Below, piece by piece: positions 1-6,001 of a DNA stretch of 7,045 bases; position 1 is the stretch's first letter; each line of letters starts with the position of its first letter. The DNA comes from Candidatus Atribacteria bacterium (GTDB lineage Bacteria > Atribacterota > Atribacteria > Atribacterales > Atribacteraceae), in assembly GCA_026390275.1 (NCBI GenBank), contig JAPLGF010000077.1:1-7045 (forward strand). The letters are read 5' to 3'. Below the pieces are notes generated by a model, which worked only from the letters and a program-made list of their open reading frames with translations, made no database searches and was not told the DNA's origin. The translations under genes and the position numbers were made by a program.

Positions 1-536
1 TATTCGTTCCATTCTTCTACAGACAGCTTGGACTGCTCTTTTGCCGCTTTGTTGACCGGCGGGGGAGTCCCGGTTTTTTTGAAGAGCAGGATAAATTCGT
101 AATCAATCTTGATAATTCCATTTCGCGGATAGGGGTACGAACCCATAATTGTGGCGCCGCCCGTCGTGTTACAAGTCGTCACCTTCTGCCAGATAATGGC
201 CCCCATATAATCGAAATCGATGGATTCACAAAATTTAATGATCTCGGTTCTGATGGGAATGACTTTATAGCGACCATAATATACAGATCTGGCAAACTGA
301 TCACCAATATTGATGCACAGGCGGCAGCCGCCGTACAGGACCCGGTGACATTCCTTCCATACCAGGTTCAGATTGTTGATGTATTCTTCATAAGTATCGT
401 GAAAACCGATCTGCTGGGCGCTGTCATAATCCTTGAGTTGCCAGTATGGCGGTGACGTAATAATGAGATGGACGGATTCATCCGGAACTTCCGACATGGA
501 ACGAGAATCCGCTAGGTAAATCTTGTGCTTATTCAT
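1..536 (-). CDS. DNA methyltransferase (N4-cytosine/N6-adenine type), C-terminus off the window
   Basis: Reading leftward from ATG 536-534, 178 complete codons run open to the window edge. The protein starts MNKHKIYLADSRSM and has the amino-methyltransferase catalytic motif TSPPYW at residues 27-32. Later segments (WKECHRVL, INIGDQFARS, GAIIWQK, FILLFKK) are typical of SAM-dependent DNA methylases that modify an exocyclic amino group. An SPPY motif near the N-terminus is usual for the beta order of motifs, in which the SAM-binding FxGxG motif comes late; it would lie beyond the window. SPPY is commoner in N4-cytosine enzymes, but N6-adenine cannot be excluded. A TAG lies upstream in frame and no other start precedes the motif, so the start is fairly secure although only a weak AGGG precedes it. 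It may be a solitary methylase or part of a restriction-modification system; the partner is not visible. One copy of the 26-bp repeat lies 40 bases upstream. Confidence 0.88.
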   Translation of the reverse strand, partial: MNKHKIYLADSRSMSEVPDESVHLIITSPPYWQLKDYDSAQQIGFHDTYEEYINNLNLVWKECHRVLYGGCRLCINIGDQFARSVYYGRYKVIPIRTEIIKFCESIDFDYMGAIIWQKVTTCNTTGGATIMGSYPYPRNGIIKIDYEFILLFKKTGTPPPVNKAAKEQSKLSVEEWNE

Positions 537-576
537 GCTGTCTTTATACCCTATCTGATTTGTCTATTCAATATCG

Positions 577-602
577 AACAATAATTAGATTGATCCGCAT
601 AA
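577..602 (-). repeat. 26-bp repeat, copy 1, upstream of the DNA methyltransferase
   Basis: This stretch matches 2052-2077 at 24 of 26 positions in the same orientation; only positions 590 and 592 differ. Read on the minus strand it begins TTATGCGGAT and ends CTAATTATTGTT, and similarity stops abruptly at both ends. It lies 40 bases before the ATG of the DNA methyltransferase. It contains a tiny reading frame, MRINLIIVRY (600-568), which here has no Shine-Dalgarno sequence. Its role is unknown: a dispersed repeat, a recombination site and a shared leader element are all possible. Confidence 0.7.
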
Positions 603-610
603 GATGCGGA
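594..610. other. Hairpin TCCGCAT-AAG-ATGCGGA
   Basis: A perfect 7-bp inverted repeat with a 3-base loop overlaps the upstream end of 26-bp repeat copy 1. No T-run follows on either strand, so it does not look like an intrinsic terminator. Its left arm belongs to the repeat and its right arm does not occur at copy 2. The rest of the 537-669 gap holds an AT-rich imperfect palindrome with two TATAAT-like hexamers around 630-645, but no convincing paired promoter boxes. Confidence 0.5.
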
Positions 611-669
611 GTTCTAGTTTCCTGTCCGTATAATATAATACGTCGTGGGATTTCTTGCCGAAGGCGTGA

Positions 670-1080
670 TTAAAATTTCTCAAGTATGACAGCGAATTGA
701 GCGGGTGTAATAATTGGAATCGAGTGAAATTGATTTATTTCAAGCAAGTGGTGGTCACCAGATACCATATAATTGGCATCTGTAATGGAAGCGGCTTCAA
801 GGAATTTATTATCGGCTTTATCTGGGACAACGGTGAGGTTCCCAGGAATGTGCACCCTGAAGGAAATTCAGGCATAATGGGTGAGAAAATCAAATATATC
901 CCGGGGTTGAAGATGAAATCTGGGGCGGCTCAAAACTTGTTGATATTCATCAAAAATTTCAGGGCATAAGACCGGGGTAAATTTCTCTGATAGCAACCCT
1001 TCGAAAATACGGTTCATGGCTTCTCCACTGAGAAACAGGGAGACCAACACATTGGTATTAATGACTACTCTGAGCTTAAC
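670..1080 (-). pseudogene. PIN-domain toxin (PIN_3/COG1569-like), disrupted
   Basis: One continuous frame from 1080 down to TAA 672-670 reads as a full-length PIN-domain ribonuclease toxin of about 136 residues, interrupted by TGA at 870-868 (codon 71). Family landmarks appear in order: KLRVVINTNVLVS, PEIFDEYQQVLSRPRF, DKADNKFLEAA, then YMVSGDHHLL and SIPIITPAQF. PIN toxins are metal-dependent RNases that use clustered acidic residues. Here the first, usually Asp in a DTN motif, is Asn (residue 8); the later acidic positions (D87, D90, D109) remain. No ATG, GTG or TTG lies ahead of the NTN motif. Position 1080-1078, where a start overlapping the antitoxin would be expected, is GTT. The first available start, GTG 1050, would delete the motif. 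The frame overlaps the antitoxin by 16 bases, as usual for toxin-antitoxin pairs. I infer a decayed toxin; sequencing error at the stop is the main alternative. Confidence 0.75.
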
Positions 1081-1286
1081 TTTTCCCTGGCCTCCCTTAT
1101 TGAGCCTTCCATATCCGCTGGGGTAATGTGATATTTTTGAAATGTTTTTTGTATTTTCCGATGAGCATTCTTAAACTTACTCTTTCTTCTTTTTATGACT
1201 TCGATGAGATCAAGAAGCTCAACCAGGTCATTTATGGAAAGATTATTAATCTCTTCAATTATTTTTTCTTTAACCTCTGTCACCAT
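1065..1286 (-). CDS. Probable antitoxin of the PIN-domain toxin
   Basis: This is a 73-residue, charged and probably all-helical protein. It starts MVTEVKEKIIEEINN, continues with a leucine-rich helix (NDLVELLDLIEVIKRRKS) and ends HITPADMEGSIREAREKLSSE. The start ATG 1286-1284 has a strong AAGGAGG about 8 bases upstream. The size, the C-terminal helix after a 'TPADMEGSI'-type turn and the 16-base overlap with the downstream PIN frame are what is expected of an antitoxin that binds and neutralises its PIN partner. I do not recognise a named DNA-binding fold (no clear AbrB or ribbon-helix-helix signature), so autoregulation is only presumed. It begins 25 bases after the end of the extended upstream methyltransferase frame, consistent with co-transcription. 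It looks intact although the toxin is damaged. Confidence in the pairing rests on context more than on sequence. Confidence 0.65.
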   Translation of the reverse strand: MVTEVKEKIIEEINNLSINDLVELLDLIEVIKRRKSKFKNAHRKIQKTFQKYHITPADMEGSIREAREKLSSE

Positions 1287-1311
1287 CTATCTTCCTCCTT
1301 TCAGTGAGTTA

Positions 1312-2010
1312 TTAGACGGGATGCCCCACAGCAGGCTCCGGCTTTTCCGCCAAGACAATCTCAACGGGCAGCCCGTACATCGAGCGTTGTGTCACTTCGA
1401 CCACCACGAAGCCTGCTTCCTCAATCGATTACCTTGCGAAGATTGGACGGCAGTCAACGTAAACGGGGAACTTGTCATGCACCCACTCATAGATGCGGAC
1501 GGCGAGCTTCAGCTCCCGCGGCTTAGACATTGCCACCACACAAATCCGTCCCCCCACCCCAAGGACTCTCTTGCACTCCCCTAGCATGATCGGTATCTCC
1601 GGCGTGTCAAACAGCTCCAACGTGAAACTCATGAAGACAGAATCGAGGGAACCGAACTCGAAAGGCAACACCATGGCATCGCCACACTTCAGTTCAACTC
1701 GCTCCTTCAATCCCGCCCCATCAATTTTGGCTTGAGCGAGTCTCAGCATCCCTTCCGATAGATCGATACCGTAGACTCTGCCATTGATACCAACTGCTTT
1801 TGCCAGGGACAAAACGCCCTGGCCTGTACCAAAACCAATCTCAAGAACCTTCTCCCCTTCTTTGACGTTAAGCTTGGACAGACCAAGCTGAAGGTATCTG
1901 CCCTCACTGCCGATCGTGATGATATCGTACCATTTACAAAGTCTGTTGTAGGCAGCTTTGGCATCTTCTTTTGATCTTGTCACCCGGTTTATGTCTTGTC
2001 TTGGCCTCAC
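1312..2010 (-). pseudogene. Class I SAM methyltransferase (UbiE/COQ5-like) with an in-frame TAA
   Basis: From GTG 2010-2008 the frame codes for a Rossmann-fold methyltransferase. SAM-binding motif I is at residues 54-63 (KVLEIGFGTG), the acidic motif II is GIDLSEGML, GDAMVLPFEFGSLDSVF follows, and the post-motif strand contains KRVLGVGGRI. The small-molecule substrate is unknown. At codon 194 (1431-1429) there is a TAA. The same frame continues for 38 more sensible residues (SIEEAGF..., GLPVEIVLAEKPE) to TAA 1314-1312, which matches the usual C-terminal strand pair of such enzymes. The gene is therefore best read as a 232-residue protein with one nonsense change, perhaps from AAA, CAA or GAA. 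The truncated 193-residue product keeps the SAM site but loses the last strands. The start is chosen because AGGAGG (2022-2017) lies six bases upstream; GTG 2049 in the same frame lacks this. It is followed closely by the antitoxin gene. Confidence 0.8.
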
Positions 2011-2021
2011 CTTTGTCCTCC

Positions 2022-2075
2022 TCACCAGCCAACACGAAAGGTATGCCACCTAACAATAATTAGACTAATCCGCAT
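2022..2075 (-). CDS. Possible 17-residue leader peptide inside the 26-bp repeat
   Basis: ATG 2075-2073 is preceded by a strong AGGAGGT (2088-2082) with six bases of spacing. It opens a frame for MRISLIIVRWHTFRVGW that ends at TGA 2024-2022. That stop shares one base with the AGGAGG of the downstream methyltransferase, an arrangement that allows translational coupling. The first nine codons lie in the 26-bp repeat; the other copy encodes MRINLIIVR, with one conservative change and one silent change. No function is known for such a peptide. Chance cannot be ruled out in so short a frame. Confidence 0.3.
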   Translation of the reverse strand: MRISLIIVRWHTFRVGW

Positions 2076-2077
2076 AA
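2052..2077 (-). repeat. 26-bp repeat, copy 2, upstream of the UbiE-like methyltransferase
   Basis: Second copy of the repeat at 577-602, in the same orientation with two substitutions. It lies 41 bases before the chosen GTG start of the methyltransferase, against 40 bases at copy 1. It contains a perfect 11-bp palindrome ATTAGACTAAT (2059-2069) that is degenerate in copy 1. The minus-strand 3' end runs into GTTAGGT, which fits the GTTRRRY core of integron attC sites, but I found no matching inverse core nearby. Confidence 0.7.
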
Positions 2078-2119
2078 CCCCACCTCCTGGAATGGGTTCA
2101 AAACCCGTCTACCGGACTG

Positions 2120-2155
2120 AAGTTATCGGTGCCTGGCACCAAGTTATTAAGTTAT
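2120..2155. repeat. 36-bp palindromic repeat, copy 1
   Basis: Identical over 36 bases, in the same orientation, to 5966-6001. The core GGTGCC-T-GGCACC (2129-2141) is a perfect 13-bp palindrome, and AAGTTAT motifs flank it on both sides. This is the form of a dispersed REP-like element. The remainder of the gap from 2078 to 2391 holds two short inverted repeats, GGGTTcaaAACCC (2094-2106) and TCATCA-TCGAT-TGATGA (2160-2176), and the 2258-2270 palindrome listed separately. I see no gene in it. Confidence 0.85.
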
Positions 2156-2257
2156 CGGCTCATCATCGATTGATGACTCCATTAAAAAATCTCTGCAAGA
2201 CAAATGAGAAAAACTCAATCCAGCAGAACTCAAACACCAGATCGTTCCAACTCAGAA

Positions 2258-2324
2258 CCAATTGAATTGGGGTCCTTGAAAAATGATTCAGTTCCTCAAC
2301 CAAAAGAAGATAATTTGGTATAGA
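2258..2324 (+). promoter_or_regulatory. Possible operator and -10 region ahead of the C11 peptidase gene
   Basis: CCAATT-G-AATTGG (2258-2270) is a perfect 13-bp palindrome that could bind a dimeric regulator. Downstream, GATAAT (2309-2314) and TTTGGTATAGA (2314-2324, with a TGn extended -10 form) are candidate -10 boxes. Neither has a good -35 hexamer at 16-18 bases, so a promoter is only suggested. Confidence 0.25.
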
Positions 2325-2391
2325 ATTTTAATTGAGGCAACGAATCCATTTCATCACAAATTTTATGGGAGGTATCAAGGAGGTGTTTTCA

Positions 2392-3510
2392 ATGAAAAAA
2401 ATCTTAGCAGGATGCGCATTTATACTGATCGGGTTCCTTATATTCGGATGGGCAGCAGCCCAAGAAGCAGAGGAAACCAAAAAAATCAAGGATTGGACGT
2501 TACTGTTTTATACCTGTACGGATAATAATCTTGAGTCTTATACGTTTAGAGATTTTGCGAAATTGACTGCATCTCGTATAGAGGGGAATGCGGTTTCTGC
2601 ATGCTTACTGATTGATACCCAGAATTTGGGTTCCTGGCATATTGTAGTCGACGGGAATCCCTACGATGATAATACGATTTCTATGATACGACTCGAAAAC
2701 CAAGACATGTCGAACCTCGATACCTTAATTCATTTTATCCGCGAGACAGCCGAAAACTATCCCGCGAAGCATTATGCTCTGTTCTTTCAGGGTCATGGAT
2801 CGGGATGGTACTTGAAAGTTGAAGAGGACCAACTGGTTTCGACCGCAAAGATAGCAGATGCGATCGAACAGTCCGGAATCTCCTTTGAAATCATGGGACT
2901 GGATATGTGTTTAATGGCAAATATAGAGACAGCATATGAATTTCGTAATCTCACGAAATATATCATAGCAAGTGAAGATTATGGTCCCTGGGAAGGATTG
3001 GTCGATCCTAAGATTTTAGAACAGTTTTCAAAAGAAACGGAACCATTCAATATCCTTCAGTTTATGGCTCGTTCCTTTATAAAAAGGAATGAAATAGGAG
3101 AAGAAAATGATCCTGCCGATATCTCGATTATCGCCACCAATCAGGTAGAAAAACTCGCTGAATTTTTAAAGCAGTATGAAAACCTGTTTCTCTCAATAGA
3201 GAATCTTTTTGGACCGAAATATGCAGTTGACCGCAGCGATACCAAACCTTACTACCAACTTCAGGATTTATACTCTCTTGCGAAAGAAGCTTTTGCCCAA
3301 AACCATGCTGGATGGCAAAATTTCGAAAAACTTTTTTATCAAATCGTGATTGATTATCAACAGAACAAAGAAAAAATCAGCAAACCTTATGCAGAATATC
3401 ACCATGGGCTGAGCATTGCCGTTAACGGACAGAATGACGATTATGATACCAATAAAACTTATCGAGAACTTCGTTTTCCTATTCGGTTAGAATCGTCTGG
3501 GAATAATTAA
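2392..3510 (+). CDS. Secreted clostripain-like cysteine peptidase (family C11)
   Basis: The product has 372 residues. Residues 1-23 form a signal peptide: two lysines, a hydrophobic stretch (ILIGFLIFGW) and an AAA/Q cleavage site. The mature part starts with the C11 core strand WTLLFYTCTDNNLE, followed by LLIDTQNLG. The catalytic dyad is visible as H135 in FFQGHGSGW and C173 in GLDMCLMANIETAYE; YIIASEDYGPWEG downstream matches the segment that follows the catalytic Cys in clostripain relatives. Family members cleave after Arg or Lys and are often made as proenzymes. The substrate here is unknown. The start ATG 2392 is chosen because AAGGAGGT (2377-2384) lies seven bases before it and it begins the signal peptide; TTG 2332 and ATG 2365 in the same frame lack both. 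It stands alone, with gaps of more than 300 bases on either side. No strong terminator follows. Confidence 0.92.
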   Translation: MKKILAGCAFILIGFLIFGWAAAQEAEETKKIKDWTLLFYTCTDNNLESYTFRDFAKLTASRIEGNAVSACLLIDTQNLGSWHIVVDGNPYDDNTISMIRLENQDMSNLDTLIHFIRETAENYPAKHYALFFQGHGSGWYLKVEEDQLVSTAKIADAIEQSGISFEIMGLDMCLMANIETAYEFRNLTKYIIASEDYGPWEGLVDPKILEQFSKETEPFNILQFMARSFIKRNEIGEENDPADISIIATNQVEKLAEFLKQYENLFLSIENLFGPKYAVDRSDTKPYYQLQDLYSLAKEAFAQNHAGWQNFEKLFYQIVIDYQQNKEKISKPYAEYHHGLSIAVNGQNDDYDTNKTYRELRFPIRLESSGNN

Positions 3511-3549
3511 GGAGCTGGTTAAAACCCCCGGTGGCATGCCCTTTTTGTC

Positions 3550-3590
3550 GTCATCTTGAGCCTTCGTTTTTTTGAAGGTGTGAGGATCTC
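3550..3590 (+). repeat. Hairpin repeat element A
   Basis: The element runs GTCATCTTGAG, then CCTTC (3561-3565), a T-rich loop and GAAGG (3574-3578), then TGTGAGGATCTC. It shares its end motifs with element B on the opposite strand. Elements of the form GTCATTCTGAG...GTGAGAATCTC are common dispersed intergenic repeats in many bacterial genomes (from memory, not searched). The 3511-3818 gap contains no gene that I can support. Confidence 0.6.
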
Positions 3591-3609
3591 ATCTCTCCTT
3601 ATGTTCCAA

Positions 3610-3640
3610 CTCAACAACTCAACACCTCAACAACTCAACA
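3610..3640. repeat. Tandem duplication of a 15-bp unit
   Basis: CTCAACAACTCAACA occurs at 3610-3624 and again at 3626-3640, separated by a single C. The unit is itself built from CAACTCAACA-like steps. This is a simple low-complexity repeat between elements A and B; no function is evident. Confidence 0.8.
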
Positions 3641-3656
3641 TTTATTAAAAGGATGG

Positions 3657-3702
3657 GAGTCTCACGTCGTCCGGCAAAACCATCCGGACTCCTCAGAATG
3701 AC
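3657..3702 (-). repeat. Hairpin repeat element B
   Basis: Read on the minus strand this is GTCATTCTGAGG, a stem-loop with perfect 6-bp arms GTCCGG/CCGGAC (plus positions 3669-3674 and 3684-3689, 9-base loop), and ACGTGAGACTC. The outer motifs match element A in inverted orientation although the stems differ, as if outer ends are conserved while the stems vary. Confidence 0.65.
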
Positions 3703-3818
3703 AGAATTTATAGATCATGGTTTCCATTATTGTATGGTGCAGTTCCCCGGCATGACGGTCTACCTTTTTATTTTTTTACTCTTTTCACTGAAACATCAAA
3801 AATAGAGGGGGCGTTATC

Positions 3819-5909
3819 ATGAAAAAATCACTTTATATTGCTGGTGTTTTTGTATTCATGGTTTTCTTCATCTCTCTTTCGGTTGTTTCCTATTCCGCTG
3901 ATTCCCCATCTTTGTCAGCTAAGCCAACAATTGGAAAAATTTCCGAACCCATTTATCAATTCGAAGTTGGTAAAGGAACTCTGAAAATGCCAGACGGCGT
4001 CAAACTTGCGGTCACATATTTTATGCCCATTCCGAAAGTCAAAGGGGAGCAATTTCCTGTTCTTTTAAAAATGGATCCCTACCGGAAGGATGACTTTTTC
4101 TATCAGTCCGATTATGCAAGATCTGCGTATTTTGCAAAACGCGGCTATGCCACTGCTCGGGTTGATGTAAGAGGCACGGGAGCCAGCGAGGGTACTGTCC
4201 CTTCCAGGGAATACTCGGACCCCGAATTAAACGACGCGGTGGAAATAATTGATCAGCTTTCAAAGAAGGAATGGTCGAATGGAAATGTCGGAATGTATGG
4301 AATGTCCTGGAGCGCGTTCAATTCCATCATGACCGCCACACGGAAGCCACCTGCCCTCAAGGCAATTCTCGCGATACACGGCTCCGAAGACCTTTACTAC
4401 AATGATGTCCACTATATTGACGGTGTCATGCACCTTGACTATTACGATCAGCAGATTGACACTGACAACGCTCTTCCGCAGAGTCCTAAATACACGACGA
4501 CTGAGGAGTTTTTCAAGAACAGGTTTGATCGGGAACCATGGATAATCGAGGAAATAAAAAACCAACGGGACAGCGATTTCTGGAGAACTGAGTCCTTGCT
4601 CTTTAAAACTCCGCTGGAAGTGCCAGCGTATCTTATCGGAGGTCTTCTCGATGGGTACAAAGACTTTGCCCCATACATTTTTGAGACTTCTCATGCTCCC
4701 GTCAAAATGGATATCGGTCCGTATAATCACTCATACCCGAACAACTCACCCATCGGACCGAGATATGAGTGGAGAGAACTTGCTACGCGCTGGTGGGATT
4801 ACTGGCTGAAGGGAATTGACAATGGGATTCTCGACGAACCACTTGTGACGATATTCGTCCGCTCTGGACACGAACCTTCAACAGTCCTTTCCGAGACGCC
4901 AGGGAAGTGGCGTTCCGAAGCAACTTGGCCTATTGCTGGAACGATAAACAAAAAATACTATCCCAGCGGTACACACCCCCTGGTTGATACGATTCCTGCC
5001 GAGACCGAACATTCACTGGTCTATTCCCCCGGAGCTGGAATGTCTGCAGGTGGCTGGTGGGGCGAAGCTACCGGAGATATGGCCGGAGATGATGCAAAAA
5101 GCCTTGTCTATGATTCAGAAGAGTTAAAGGAAGACCTCCAGATCATCGGTATGCCCAAGGTAAGTCTCAGTGTTCAATCCGATGCCCCTCTATATCAGTG
5201 GACTGTGCGCCTCGAAGATGTAAGCCCCAACGGCAAGGTTTCCCTGATAAGTGGTGCTCTGATCAATCCGACGCAACGGAATGATAGACTCGACCCGGAG
5301 GCGCTCAATCCAGGTGAAACTACCACATTATCCACTCGAATTCACTTCACGACTTGGACATTCAAGGCTGGTCACAGAATGAGACTGTCCATTTCCAATG
5401 CGCAGTTCCCGATGGCATGGCCGACACCATCCAAGGGAAGTACAAAGTTGATAACCGGCTCCAACACCTGGCTTGAACTGCCCATACCACCACCGCCATC
5501 CCTACCGGAGCCCTCTCTTCCAGACCCGACCGGAGACGATAGTCCCTCTGACTACAAAGAAATATACTGGTTCGGACCAACTTCCAGTTCGGAACGCGAT
5601 GAAATTGAAGGCATTTCGACGTTCACGACCAGCTCTGATGCCGCCTGGACTATCGGAAATAAAAACTTTGCCAGCAGCGAGTTCTATTCCTGGATCGTCA
5701 AAGACGACGACCCAGCTGGTGCATCATATTCTGGAATGAGAAGGAATGTTTTTGAAATTCCCGGGACAAGTCTTGTGCTCTCCTCTCTTTTCGATATCTC
5801 TTCCGATGCCAGTAACTTTAAGATCTCGATCACCCGAACACTGCTGAAAAACGGAAAACTCATCAGGACAAAATCATGGAATGAAACCATACCAAGAGAT
5901 TTCCAGTGA
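3819..5909 (+). CDS. Exported CocE/NonD family serine hydrolase (S15-like)
   Basis: The product has 696 residues. Residues 1-27 form a signal peptide (MKKSLYIAGVFVFMVFF, cleavage near SYSA). The alpha/beta-hydrolase domain has KMDPYRK (Y88, probable oxyanion-hole Tyr as in cocaine esterase), VDVRGTGASEG, and the nucleophile S163 in GMYGMSWSAF. The acid is probably D278 in GGLLDGYKD and the base H304 in GPYNHS, so the triad is complete. A jelly-roll domain typical of CocE and X-Pro dipeptidyl-peptidases follows (about 395-556), then a proline-rich linker (555-571) and a C-terminal beta-rich part with WIVKDDDPAG and the ending SWNETIPRDF, which I recall from longer CocE relatives. Such enzymes hydrolyse esters or amides, including acylases and X-prolyl peptidases; the substrate cannot be told. 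ATG 3819 has GAGGGG eight bases upstream. It stops at TGA, 56 bases before the palindromic repeat. Confidence 0.93.
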   Translation: MKKSLYIAGVFVFMVFFISLSVVSYSADSPSLSAKPTIGKISEPIYQFEVGKGTLKMPDGVKLAVTYFMPIPKVKGEQFPVLLKMDPYRKDDFFYQSDYARSAYFAKRGYATARVDVRGTGASEGTVPSREYSDPELNDAVEIIDQLSKKEWSNGNVGMYGMSWSAFNSIMTATRKPPALKAILAIHGSEDLYYNDVHYIDGVMHLDYYDQQIDTDNALPQSPKYTTTEEFFKNRFDREPWIIEEIKNQRDSDFWRTESLLFKTPLEVPAYLIGGLLDGYKDFAPYIFETSHAPVKMDIGPYNHSYPNNSPIGPRYEWRELATRWWDYWLKGIDNGILDEPLVTIFVRSGHEPSTVLSETPGKWRSEATWPIAGTINKKYYPSGTHPLVDTIPAETEHSLVYSPGAGMSAGGWWGEATGDMAGDDAKSLVYDSEELKEDLQIIGMPKVSLSVQSDAPLYQWTVRLEDVSPNGKVSLISGALINPTQRNDRLDPEALNPGETTTLSTRIHFTTWTFKAGHRMRLSISNAQFPMAWPTPSKGSTKLITGSNTWLELPIPPPPSLPEPSLPDPTGDDSPSDYKEIYWFGPTSSSERDEIEGISTFTTSSDAAWTIGNKNFASSEFYSWIVKDDDPAGASYSGMRRNVFEIPGTSLVLSSLFDISSDASNFKISITRTLLKNGKLIRTKSWNETIPRDFQ

Positions 5910-5965
5910 AAGTTTAATAGCTCAGGGTTAGAAATGTTCACATTGAGCAAAGATGGCGCTGGAGT

Positions 5966-6001
5966 AAGTTATCGGTGCCTGGCACCAAGTTATTAAGTTA
6001 T
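5966..6001. repeat. 36-bp palindromic repeat, copy 2
   Basis: Identical to 2120-2155. Its core palindrome GGTGCC-T-GGCACC spans 5975-5987. It lies between the convergent ends of the CocE-type gene and the 71-residue gene, and supplies the latter's TAA stop (6000-5998). It might help terminate transcription from both sides, but no T-run follows on either strand. Confidence 0.85.

Noticed and set aside
868..870. UGA read as selenocysteine or tryptophan in the PIN frame
   Set aside because: PIN toxins are not known selenoproteins, no SECIS-like hairpin is obvious after the codon, the CocE-type gene ends with TGA, and a TAA breaks the neighbouring gene too.
697..969. Plus-strand open frame of 90 codons
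   Set aside because: It is antisense to the PIN-domain frame, whose translation on the minus strand shows clear family motifs; the plus-strand product resembles nothing.
1195..1584. Plus-strand open frame of 129 codons across the antitoxin and methyltransferase
   Set aside because: It runs antisense through two recognisable minus-strand genes and has no good ribosome binding site.
2092..2108. tRNA-like stem-loop ATGGGTTCAAAACCCGT
   Set aside because: It resembles a Leu(CAA) anticodon arm or a T-arm, but no acceptor, D-arm or other stems fit around it.
2046..2160. Integron attC site (GTTAGGT core on the minus strand at the end of the 26-bp repeat)
   Set aside because: I found no matching RYYYAAC inverse core or paired L boxes, copy 1 has GTTCGAT instead of GTTRRRY, and no integrase is present. 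It remains worth a covariance search.
2407..2415. Lipobox LAGC near the N-terminus of the C11 peptidase
   Set aside because: The Cys is residue 8 and precedes the hydrophobic stretch; a signal peptidase I site (AAA/Q) after residue 23 fits better.
3610..3640. CRISPR-like repeat
   Set aside because: There are only two units of 15 bp separated by one base, no spacers and no cas genes.
4260..4730. Long minus-strand frame of 156 codons inside the CocE-type gene
   Set aside because: It is a shadow of a strongly supported plus-strand gene with a complete catalytic triad.
5918..5932. TAGCTCAGGGTTAGA, similar to a tRNA D-arm
   Set aside because: No acceptor stem, anticodon arm or T-arm can be placed nearby.
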